From Pedobacter sp. FW305-3-2-15-E-R2A2 (GTDB lineage Bacteria; Bacteroidota; Bacteroidia; Sphingobacteriales; Sphingobacteriaceae), in NCBI RefSeq assembly GCF_038446955.1, contig NZ_CP151803.1, positions 620,001 to 684,000 on the forward strand: a DNA stretch of 64,000 bases. The letters run 5' to 3'. Position numbers and translations under genes: made by a program. The notes below the pieces were generated by a model, which had not been told where the DNA came from, did not search any database, and saw nothing but the letters and a program-made list of their open reading frames with translations. Positions 56,619-64,000 of this stretch are shown here, piece by piece; positions within the stretch are counted from its first letter, which is position 1, and each line of letters begins with the position of its first letter.

Positions 56619-57731
56619 ATGAAAATCATATATAAAAACCCCATAGCCCTTTGCCTGACAGGTCTATTTTTCATGTTGATATTTATCACTTCCTGCAAAA
56701 AAGAGGAGGAAGGCAAGGGCGCGCCGGTCATCACCAGGATTCGTACCCTGGTTAAGCCGGGAAGTGCTGCACCAATCGCTTTGGACTCTACGGTCAGCTC
56801 AGGCGATGTTGGTGGTACTTATGTGATCGAAGGTTTGAATTTGAAAAGCACGAAGAGGGTCGAGTTTAATGGGGCAGAAGCCTATTTGAACACCGCACTT
56901 TTTAGTGACCGTACCATTGTGGTTACGATTCCTGCTACTGCATCCTGGATCAATCAAACAGGTAAACTCAAGCTAACCAATGCATCCGGCAGCACCACCT
57001 TCGATTTTAGCATCCGGCAGCCGGCTCCGCTCATTACAGATCTGAGCCAGTTTAACGGAGCGGCCGGAGATATCATTACCATCACAGGATCTCGTTTTGA
57101 CGGGGTGTCCGGTGTAAAATTCGGTACGGTAGAAGCCCGGGTAATCTCAACAACAAGTACAGAAATTAAAGTGTCGGTACCTGATGCTGCCCTGGGCGCA
57201 GTAAGCGTAACTACTCCTGGTGGAACCGGTACAGGTCCGTATGTCTCCTACGATGGGGTCGCAGTACCCATATTATTGCCTTTTGGGTTCAGACACCTGT
57301 TTTACGACGATAAAATAACAGCGGGTTATGACTTTAATTTTGGTGGTGCCAGCGGCGATGTGAACAATGCAGAAATGGTTAAAAGGGGTACCAATTCCAT
57401 CAAACTTACCTATACCGGAAATTATGCAGGATATGCAGTGGGCAGTGGCGATCCGGTAGACCTGAGTGATAAGACCTATGTTAAATTTTCCATCTACGGA
57501 ACCACCGGTACTGAAGGCAAAGTGATCAAGATCGGATTGAACGATTTTGACAACCGTCAGGTGAGCATCGTGCTCCACTCCGGCAAATGGACCACTTATG
57601 TCGTTCCTCTGGAACGTTTCCAAAATGCAATACAACCTGGTAAACCCACCAGTCTGAATTGGATTGGGTTTCAGGAATTGAGTGGTAATGCACCGGAGAC
57701 CATTTTCCTGGATGATATCGGGGTGTATTAA
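56619..57731 (+). CDS. IPT/TIG-domain surface glycan-binding lipoprotein
   Basis: A 370-residue lipoprotein (MLIFITSC, then KKEEEG). Two IPT/TIG Ig-like repeats follow (about residues 35-130 and 133-215; ITDLSQFNGAAGDIITITGS and FDGVSGVKFGTVEARV), then a C-terminal beta-sandwich (about residues 225-370) with NSIKLTYTGNYAGYAVGSGD and an IFLDDIGVY end, as in carbohydrate-binding domains. The place right after SusD is that of SusE/F-type surface glycan-binding proteins. Confidence 0.92.
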   Translation: MKIIYKNPIALCLTGLFFMLIFITSCKKEEEGKGAPVITRIRTLVKPGSAAPIALDSTVSSGDVGGTYVIEGLNLKSTKRVEFNGAEAYLNTALFSDRTIVVTIPATASWINQTGKLKLTNASGSTTFDFSIRQPAPLITDLSQFNGAAGDIITITGSRFDGVSGVKFGTVEARVISTTSTEIKVSVPDAALGAVSVTTPGGTGTGPYVSYDGVAVPILLPFGFRHLFYDDKITAGYDFNFGGASGDVNNAEMVKRGTNSIKLTYTGNYAGYAVGSGDPVDLSDKTYVKFSIYGTTGTEGKVIKIGLNDFDNRQVSIVLHSGKWTTYVVPLERFQNAIQPGKPTSLNWIGFQELSGNAPETIFLDDIGVY

Positions 57732-57766
57732 TTCTTCCGTATTAAAATAGTTCAATGAAATGATCT

Positions 57767-57799
57767 GAAGCAACAGCAGGATAGCCAGACTGTTGCTTC
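57767..57799 (+). terminator. Hairpin after the glycan-binding lipoprotein gene
   Basis: A perfect 10-bp stem (GAAGCAACAG at 57767-57776 with CTGTTGCTTC at 57790-57799), followed by a weak AT-rich tail. It may be a partial terminator that lowers expression of the next genes. Confidence 0.55.
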
Positions 57800-57835
57800 G
57801 GATTATTTTAGGTTAAGCACAAAAAATATAATCCA

Positions 57836-58384
57836 ATGAAATTATTAAAATATCTAGCTGTGGGCATGCTGATGCTCAGCGTTAATTACTCCGCAATGGC
57901 GCAAAAAAATCTGGTCACAAATGGTGGCTTTGAAGATGAGCTTAGCGGATGGGTGGATTATTCTGCCAAGGTTACCCCTTATGTTTTTAGTACCGGAAAA
58001 ATGAGCAGCGCACTGGTTTCTCATGATCCCTCAAAATGGACAGGAATGCATCAAATTGTATCCCTTCCCAAAAACACACAATATATCCTGATGACTGCCC
58101 GGATTAAGGCAGATGAAGTGAGCGTTGGAAAGGAAGCCTGGAATGGGGCTCTTTTCCTGTTTGAAATGCTCAATAAGGACGAATCAAAAGTCGGAGAGGG
58201 GATTAACATCGCTTCAGTTACCGGAACCCAGGACTGGAAGCTTTATGAACGAGCCTATATCATTCCTTCCGGGGTGACGAAAATAAAGCTGTTGTTTGCA
58301 CTGGGCTATGTATCCGGGACAATGTTTATTGATGATGTGAGCCTCAAAGCAATCAGTCAGGCCGATTATGAAAAATATCTGTAA
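57836..58384 (+). CDS. Secreted carbohydrate-binding-like protein
   Basis: A 182-residue protein with signal peptide LLKYLAVGMLMLSVNYSAMA and one beta-sandwich resembling CBM4/9-type modules: NLVTNGGFEDELSGWVDYSA at the start and SGTMFIDDVSLKAI at the end. There is no catalytic part. The GH9 gene starts just past its stop. It probably binds the same beta-glucan that the GH9 enzyme cuts. Confidence 0.87.
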   Translation: MKLLKYLAVGMLMLSVNYSAMAQKNLVTNGGFEDELSGWVDYSAKVTPYVFSTGKMSSALVSHDPSKWTGMHQIVSLPKNTQYILMTARIKADEVSVGKEAWNGALFLFEMLNKDESKVGEGINIASVTGTQDWKLYERAYIIPSGVTKIKLLFALGYVSGTMFIDDVSLKAISQADYEKYL

Positions 58385-58385
58385 C

Positions 58386-60164
58386 ATGATGAAATCCATA
58401 TTTTACGGATCGCTTTTTATGCTTTTCGCACTAAATTCAACTGAGGCCCTGGCCCAAAAGACCGAAAACCAGCAAATCTTTTTCGATCAGTCCGGATTTT
58501 ATCCGGCTTTGGATAAAAGTGTGCTCCTCACCGGAGCTGTTCCGGGAGGTAGTTTTGAACTCATTGCGTTACCAGGCAGGCAGTCGGTATATACCGGATC
58601 ACTGTCTGAGCAGAAAAGTACAGGCTATTCCGGAATTAAGACCAGGATCGCAGATTTTAGCAGTTTCCAACAACCCGGAACTTATTTAATCCGGATTCCG
58701 GGAATCGGCGAATCTTCGGCTTTCCCGATTGGGGATGATGTGCATCAGGACCTGGCAGGAGCGGCTTTGAAAGGGTTTTATTACCAGCGGGCTTCTTCAG
58801 CACTGGATAAAAATTATGCAGGAAAGTGGTACCGGGCTTCGGGACACCCGGACACTGCGGTTCAGATTCATCCTTCAGCTGTCTCCAAAAACCGACAGGC
58901 CAATAGCCGCATTAATGTTGCGGGAGGCTGGTATGATGCAGGCGATTACAATAAGTACATCGTCAACAGCGGGATTTCTACTGCCACCTTACTTTCCGCA
59001 TACGAAGACTTTCCTGAGTACTTCCTTAGCCTGAAAGCAACCCTTCCAAACGCGAAAAATAAGGTGCCGGATATATTGACCGAGGCCATCTATAATTTAC
59101 GCTGGATGCTGAAGATGCAGGATCCTGCTGATGGAGGTGTATATAATAAATGTACAAATCTTGATTTCGATGCGATGGTGATGCCGGAGCAGGCGTTAGC
59201 TACCCGGTATGTCGTGGCAAAAGGTACTGCCGCAACGCTGAATATGGCCGCCGTTGCCGCTCAGGCATCCCGTATTTTAAAGAATTTTCCGGAACAGTAT
59301 CCCGGCCTGGCCGATAGCTGCCGTTCTGCAGCTGCCCTGGCCTGGAATTGGGCGGTCAAAAATCCAAACCTTGCTTACGATCAGGACCTGATGAACAGGA
59401 CCTTCGACCTGAAGGTAAATACAGGTGGTTATGGAGATAAGGATTTCGAAGATGAATGGATCTGGGCTTCGGCCGAGTTACTGGCATCTACCGCGGAGCA
59501 AAAATACTTTGATGCTTTCTTTGCGCGCCTGAATGCCCCTGTGAATTTGCCGAGTTGGAGTTATGTAGGAATTCTGGGGTATTACTCCCTGATCAGATGT
59601 CAGCATAAACTTCCGGAAGCCTATAAAAATATCACCAGCATTTTAAAGAAGAAAGTGGTTTCCATTGCAGATCGTTACCTGCAGGCCCGCAAAACGGGTG
59701 CCTATGGTACAGTGATGGGCAGCGCGCTATCGGACTTTATATGGGGGAGTAATTCGGTCGCCATGAACCAGGGTGTTCTGCTCATTAATGCTTATTTATT
59801 CACACAAAACAAGGATTACCTGAATGCGGCACTTGGAAACCTGGATTACGTTCTGGGAAGAAATCCAACGGGTTATTCCTTTGTAACGGGCATCGGTACC
59901 AAATCACCCATGAATCCGCATCACCGTCCATCTTCTGCAGATGGGATCAACGATCCGGTTCCTGGCCTGCTCGTTGGCGGACCCAATTCCGAAAAGCAGG
60001 ATGGGTTAACGTATGGATCTGCAGAGCCGGAATTGTCGTATCTGGATGATGTTGCCTCTTATGCAAGTAATGAAATTGCGATCAACTGGAATGCGCCTTT
60101 GGTCTATCTTGTAAATGCCCTGGAGTGTATGCAAAAGAAGGTAAACGAAAATTTACATGAATAG
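58386..60164 (+). CDS. GH9 family endoglucanase-like glycoside hydrolase
   Basis: A 592-residue secreted enzyme. A signal peptide (FYGSLFMLFALNSTEALAQ) is followed by a CelD-type Ig-like domain (about residues 30-115) and the GH9 (alpha/alpha)6 barrel. Catalytic residues are visible: GGWYDAGDYNKY (D184, D187) and the acid Glu in ASNEIAINWNAP (E563). GRNPTGYSFVTGIGTKSPMN and the following PHHRPS complete the signature. It should hydrolyse cellulose, mixed-linkage or other beta-glucans. I use the ATG at 58386 rather than 58368. Confidence 0.95.
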   Translation: MMKSIFYGSLFMLFALNSTEALAQKTENQQIFFDQSGFYPALDKSVLLTGAVPGGSFELIALPGRQSVYTGSLSEQKSTGYSGIKTRIADFSSFQQPGTYLIRIPGIGESSAFPIGDDVHQDLAGAALKGFYYQRASSALDKNYAGKWYRASGHPDTAVQIHPSAVSKNRQANSRINVAGGWYDAGDYNKYIVNSGISTATLLSAYEDFPEYFLSLKATLPNAKNKVPDILTEAIYNLRWMLKMQDPADGGVYNKCTNLDFDAMVMPEQALATRYVVAKGTAATLNMAAVAAQASRILKNFPEQYPGLADSCRSAAALAWNWAVKNPNLAYDQDLMNRTFDLKVNTGGYGDKDFEDEWIWASAELLASTAEQKYFDAFFARLNAPVNLPSWSYVGILGYYSLIRCQHKLPEAYKNITSILKKKVVSIADRYLQARKTGAYGTVMGSALSDFIWGSNSVAMNQGVLLINAYLFTQNKDYLNAALGNLDYVLGRNPTGYSFVTGIGTKSPMNPHHRPSSADGINDPVPGLLVGGPNSEKQDGLTYGSAEPELSYLDDVASYASNEIAINWNAPLVYLVNALECMQKKVNENLHE

Positions 60165-60289
60165 GAGGCTACTCAAAATCTCTTAGTATTCCTGCGCATT
60201 AAGTCTTTTTTAAACATTTCTACCATCAATATAAACATTTGAATCAGCCTGTTGCGGCAATTGGAAATACCTTTATTTTTCGGATGATG

Positions 60290-60308
60290 ACCCGGTTTTA
60301 AACCGGGT
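60290..60308 (+). promoter_or_regulatory. Palindrome ahead of the second susC
   Basis: ACCCGGTTTTAAACCGGGT is a 19-base perfect palindrome 41 bases before the SusC start at 60349. TACCTTTA at 60268-60275 just before it resembles a -7 box. It may be an operator, or a leader hairpin. Confidence 0.5.
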
Positions 60309-60348
60309 TACTTATTTCGATAGTATTAACCAAATTATAAGCTGAATT

Positions 60349-63300
60349 ATGGGCAATGGAGTTTTACAACTTTCTTTAATTCCCCGCTGGAAGCATCCGC
60401 GATCTATCCACTGGGTTTTAATGTTAACAATTTTAATCTTTTCGACCATAGCTGTGCAAGCACAGGTTGTAGTGAAAGGCAAGGTGGTCGATGAATTGGG
60501 CAAAGGTTTACCAGGTGTCAGCGTCGTCATAAAAGGTACTTCTTCCGGAACGGCGAGTATTGAAAATGGTAATTATTCCATTTCCGTTTCAGGAAAGAAT
60601 GCAGTGCTGGTGTTTAAGTTTATTGGTTACACTTCAAAAGAAGTTACTGTAGGTAACCAAACGACAATTAACGTAAATCTTTTACCGGTTTCATCCGATC
60701 TTGAACAGGTAGTTGTGGTGGGGTATGGTACACAAAGGAAGGAAGCGGTGACTGGTTCTGTTGCATCAATCAATGGCGATAAAATGCGTGAGGTACCTGC
60801 ACCAAATATTGCCCAGGCCATACAAGGTCGTATCGCAGGCGTTGAGATCACCCAGACTTCCAGTAAACCGGGTGCTTCAATGCAAATACTTATTCGCGGT
60901 CAGCGGTCATTAACCGCCAGTAACGAGCCTTTGATCGTACTTGATGGAATACCATTTCCTGGATCTATAGCCGATATAAATCCCAACGACATCAAGAGCA
61001 TTGACATTTTAAAGGATGCCTCTGCGACCGCAATTTATGGATCGCGCGGGGCGAATGGGGTGATCTTGTTAACTACTAACCGCGGACAACAAGGAGGTAG
61101 CTCGAAAATTTCTTACAATTCCTATACCGGTTTGCAGACGCTTTTTGCGGAATATCCGATGATGAATGGTCCCGAATTTATCGCCTTGCGTAAAGCAGCA
61201 GGTTTATTTACTACGAATGGAGTCGATGAATCCAATGAGGTGAATACCGATTGGCAGGACTTATTTTACAATAAATCATCAATAGTGACCAGTCATGATA
61301 TCAGTCTGTCTGGCGGCTCGGAAACAGGAAGTTATAATTTTGGAGGAGGCTATTATAAGAACAAAAGTCTAATTCCAACGCAACAATATACCAGGTATTC
61401 AATGAGAGGATCAGTTGATCAGCAAGTTGGCAAATATTTCCGCCTTGGTTTTACGACCAATAACAATTATAACATCAGCGAAGGTAACCAGGTAGGGATT
61501 TACGGAATTTTGAGCATGTCGCCAATTGCGAACCCTTATAACACAGATGGAAGTTTAAAGAGGACAGTGAGGTTGCCCCAGGATGAACAATGGGTATACA
61601 CCAGAGAGTTGACGAATAGTTTACAGAACCAATGGCTAAATGAAACCAGAGGATTTGCCACTTACAATTCTGCTTATGCGGAGGTGAAAATTCCGGGTGT
61701 GGAAGGGTTAAAATACCGGGCCAACCTGGGCATGGACTTTATTCAGAGCAACAATGGAAATTTTACGGGAGTCGGAATTGGCAGCTCAACCCCAACAACA
61801 CCCTCAACTGCCGGTGTTGGTAATGCTCAGACCTACCATTGGACGATTGAAAACCTCCTGACTTACGACCGGACCTTTGCAAAGAAGCACAATTTGAATG
61901 TTGTCGCCTTATACTCTGCCGAGCAAAATAAGTTTAATTCTTCATCTATGTCTGCAAGGGACATTCCTACAGATGCTTTTCAGTTTTATAACCTTGGCCA
62001 GGCCAATGGTGAAATCACTATTGGAAATGGAAATTATAGCCTGACTGGTTTGATGTCTTATATGGGGCGTCTGATGTATTCTTATGACGACCGTTATATG
62101 ATCAGTGCCACACTTCGTTCAGATGCTTCATCACGATTAGCGCCGGGACACAAATGGCATACCTATCCGGCAGTATCAGCTGGCTGGAATATTTCGAACG
62201 AGTCATTTATGAAAGGGGTATCCGTAATTGATAAGCTAAAACTTCGTGTGGGTTACGGGCAAACCTCAAACCAGGCGGTAAATCCTTATCAAACACTCGG
62301 ACTTTTAAGCTCAAGGCCCTATAATTTTGGTAATACCGGTTATGCCACAGGGTATTATATGTCGAGACTTCCCAGTCCAGGCTTAGGTTGGGAATATTCT
62401 GAGACCTGGAATTATGGCTTAGACTTTTCAATCCTTAAGAATCGCTTGTCCGGAACTGTCGAATATTATGTGACCAATACCAAAGACATCCTGTTGGGCA
62501 TTAATTTACCTTCTACTTCCGGAGTAGGTGGCTATACTGCCAATGTGGGGCAAACTCAAAATAAGGGACTGGAATTTAATCTGAATGCGGTGATACTGGA
62601 GAATCTAAATGGCTGGACCTGGGATTTAGGTGTTAATTTTTATGCAAACCGTAATAAATTGGTTTCACTGGCTTCAGGACAAACGCGCGACGAAGGTAAT
62701 TTATGGTTTGTCGGCCATAACATCAACGCAATTTTCGATTTTGAAAAAGTAGGCTTATGGCAGGCGAATGATCCTTATCTGACTACACTGGAACCGGGAG
62801 GAAATGCAGGGATGATTAAAGTAAAATATACGGGTGATTTTGATGCAAACGGCAAACCAACCAGAGCTATCGGTGCTGCCGACCGGCAGATCCTGAATGT
62901 AGATCCGAAATTTGCAGGAGGGATTAACTCCAGGGTAGCTTATAAAGGATTTGATTTGAGTGTGGTCGCTGCATTTAAAAGCGGAGGTATACTGGTGAGC
63001 TCTCTTTATGGATCAGGTGGGTACCTCAACTTAATGAATGGACGCAGAGGAAATGTAAAGGTGGATTACTGGACGCCTGAGAATACCGATGCGAAGTATC
63101 CTAAACCGGGGGGCATTGCCAGCGGAGATAACCCTAAATATGGAAGTACACTTGGGTATTTCGATGCTTCTTATCTGAAGGTACGGACCATATCACTGGG
63201 ATATGACTTCAAAACGCTCCTTAAAAATTCGAATGTTAAGCTGCGGATGTATGTTACCGTACAAAATCCATTTGTGATGTTCTCTCCATACCACCGGGAA

Positions 63301-63444
63301 TCAGGAATGGATCCCGAAACCAACTCTTATGGGAATGAAAATGCGGCAGTGCCATTATCGGATGCACAAAGACGCATTTTAACAATTGGTACCAATACAC
63401 CTTCAACCCGCAATTACATTGCCGGAGTTAATTTAACATTTTAG
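60349..63444 (+). CDS. SusC/RagA TonB-dependent receptor without STN domain
   Basis: A 1031-residue outer membrane importer. A signal segment near residues 24-43 (VLMLTILIFSTIAVQAQ) is followed directly by a carboxypeptidase-regulatory-like domain (VVVKGKVVDELGKGLPGVSV), then the plug (VVVVGYGTQRKEAVTGSVAS; ILKDASATAIYGSRGANGVI) and the barrel ending NYIAGVNLTF. No STN domain, so unlike the first SusC it does not signal through FecR. It is probably the transporter for the products of the GH9 enzyme or for a second glycan. Confidence 0.97.
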   Translation: MGNGVLQLSLIPRWKHPRSIHWVLMLTILIFSTIAVQAQVVVKGKVVDELGKGLPGVSVVIKGTSSGTASIENGNYSISVSGKNAVLVFKFIGYTSKEVTVGNQTTINVNLLPVSSDLEQVVVVGYGTQRKEAVTGSVASINGDKMREVPAPNIAQAIQGRIAGVEITQTSSKPGASMQILIRGQRSLTASNEPLIVLDGIPFPGSIADINPNDIKSIDILKDASATAIYGSRGANGVILLTTNRGQQGGSSKISYNSYTGLQTLFAEYPMMNGPEFIALRKAAGLFTTNGVDESNEVNTDWQDLFYNKSSIVTSHDISLSGGSETGSYNFGGGYYKNKSLIPTQQYTRYSMRGSVDQQVGKYFRLGFTTNNNYNISEGNQVGIYGILSMSPIANPYNTDGSLKRTVRLPQDEQWVYTRELTNSLQNQWLNETRGFATYNSAYAEVKIPGVEGLKYRANLGMDFIQSNNGNFTGVGIGSSTPTTPSTAGVGNAQTYHWTIENLLTYDRTFAKKHNLNVVALYSAEQNKFNSSSMSARDIPTDAFQFYNLGQANGEITIGNGNYSLTGLMSYMGRLMYSYDDRYMISATLRSDASSRLAPGHKWHTYPAVSAGWNISNESFMKGVSVIDKLKLRVGYGQTSNQAVNPYQTLGLLSSRPYNFGNTGYATGYYMSRLPSPGLGWEYSETWNYGLDFSILKNRLSGTVEYYVTNTKDILLGINLPSTSGVGGYTANVGQTQNKGLEFNLNAVILENLNGWTWDLGVNFYANRNKLVSLASGQTRDEGNLWFVGHNINAIFDFEKVGLWQANDPYLTTLEPGGNAGMIKVKYTGDFDANGKPTRAIGAADRQILNVDPKFAGGINSRVAYKGFDLSVVAAFKSGGILVSSLYGSGGYLNLMNGRRGNVKVDYWTPENTDAKYPKPGGIASGDNPKYGSTLGYFDASYLKVRTISLGYDFKTLLKNSNVKLRMYVTVQNPFVMFSPYHRESGMDPETNSYGNENAAVPLSDAQRRILTIGTNTPSTRNYIAGVNLTF

Positions 63445-63455
63445 AATCAATCGAT

Positions 63456-64000
63456 ATGAAACCTATACAAATAAAAACGATGATAGGGCTGGGGCTGATG
63501 ATGGTATTTTCAGCAGGATGCTCAAAAATTTTAGATGAAGAGCCACGCAGTATTTTTACGCCTGACTATTTTAAAACCGAAGCTGGTGTTAAAGGTGGAT
63601 TAACGGCAATGTACGGCCACCTGCGTAATATATACGGACAAGCTTATTATTATAACTCTTGTATCACCGGGACCGATGAGGCGACATGGGGCAAGGATGC
63701 AGATGGTAATTTTAAGGATATGGACTGTTCCGGCGTGGGTTCTATCCAGTCGACAAGTTTCCCGAGCAGTATTTTATGGGGGGAAGCTTTTCCTAACATC
63801 AACACTGCGAGTGGGGTGATTGAGAATGCCAGTGCAGTAGGCATTTCTAATACCTTAGTTGCCGAAGCGAGGTTCTTCAGGGCATTTGATTATTTTTTGC
63901 TGGTGCAAACATTCGGTGGGGTGCCACTCGATCTAGGTTCCGGTGAACTTAAATTTAACATCAATCCGGTAAGAACATCTGTGCGGAATACGGTAACTGA
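63456..64000 (+). CDS. SusD/RagB lipoprotein, cut by the window end
   Basis: The first 181 codons of a SusD-type gene that continues past the window. The start is ATG at 63456, 11 bases after the SusC stop. The lipobox lies in MMVFSAGC with SKILDEEP after it, and the SusD motif EARFFRAFDYFLLVQTFGGV is near residue 140. It forms the second SusC/SusD pair. The reading frame is open to base 64000. Confidence 0.93.
   Translation, partial: MKPIQIKTMIGLGLMMVFSAGCSKILDEEPRSIFTPDYFKTEAGVKGGLTAMYGHLRNIYGQAYYYNSCITGTDEATWGKDADGNFKDMDCSGVGSIQSTSFPSSILWGEAFPNINTASGVIENASAVGISNTLVAEARFFRAFDYFLLVQTFGGVPLDLGSGELKFNINPVRTSVRNTVT

Overview
The window is chromosomal DNA from a member of the Bacteroidota, most likely the family Sphingobacteriaceae and close to Pedobacter. 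The signs are SusC/SusD pairs, a FecI/FecR regulated receptor, LytTR signalling, PorT-like outer membrane barrels, lipoproteins with Cys-Lys-Lys after the lipobox, F1 genes atpD-atpC standing alone, and promoters of the TTTG / TAnnTTTG type. The genus is inferred from gene content and style, not from a search.

Layout. (1) 1-5128: haem genes hemL, hemE and hemJ, with a histidine kinase, an OmpR-type regulator and a small TPR-like membrane protein between hemL and hemE. (2) 5214-8440: an ECF sigma factor, its overlapping putative anti-sigma partner, an outer membrane barrel and an ABC ATPase. (3) 8455-14172: accessory genes (lipoproteins, a secreted protein, a YdeI/OmpD-type protein, a barrel). 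(4) 14245-28372: one long minus-strand operon for leucine, isoleucine and valine, transcribed ilvE-ilvD-ilvB-ilvN-ilvC-leuC-leuD-(ABC)-leuB-leuA-ilvA. It is preceded by a previously unmarked 27-codon leader peptide, 16 of whose residues are Ile, Leu or Val, and by a four-segment attenuator. (5) 28668-33826: a LytTR regulator and barrel, atpDC, an RmlD-like reductase and a peroxiredoxin. (6) 33935-34011: tRNA-Arg(ACG) with a clear promoter and terminator.

(7) 34262-46464: a mobile island about 12 kb long, carrying a large serine recombinase and bounded by five copies of a short palindrome. Its cargo looks like antiviral defence: a giant HD plus Hsp90-like ATPase protein, an AAA+ ATPase/subtilisin pair matching IetAS, and a four-gene minus-strand cluster (Toprim-type nuclease, an unknown protein, a zinc-ribbon-like protein and a two-helix membrane protein) that I cannot assign to a described system. 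(8) 46661-49385: a scarred zone with a frameshifted, truncated BRO/antirepressor gene between imperfect direct repeats, an unknown 490-residue protein, and a relic of a thioredoxin-fold gene.

(9) 49503-64000: a polysaccharide utilisation locus. FecI-type sigma, FecR-type anti-sigma and an STN-bearing SusC form a sensing chain. SusD, an IPT/TIG glycan-binding lipoprotein, a carbohydrate-binding-like protein and a GH9 glucanase follow, then a second SusC and the start of a second SusD cut by the window edge. GH9 points to cellulose, beta-glucan or a similar beta-linked glucan as substrate.

The most interesting items are the ilv leader-peptide attenuator, the island with its unknown four-gene cluster and boundary palindromes, the direct repeats ahead of the LytTR regulator gene, and the duplicated operon terminator around a barrel gene. 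All calls come from reading the sequence; no database search was run.
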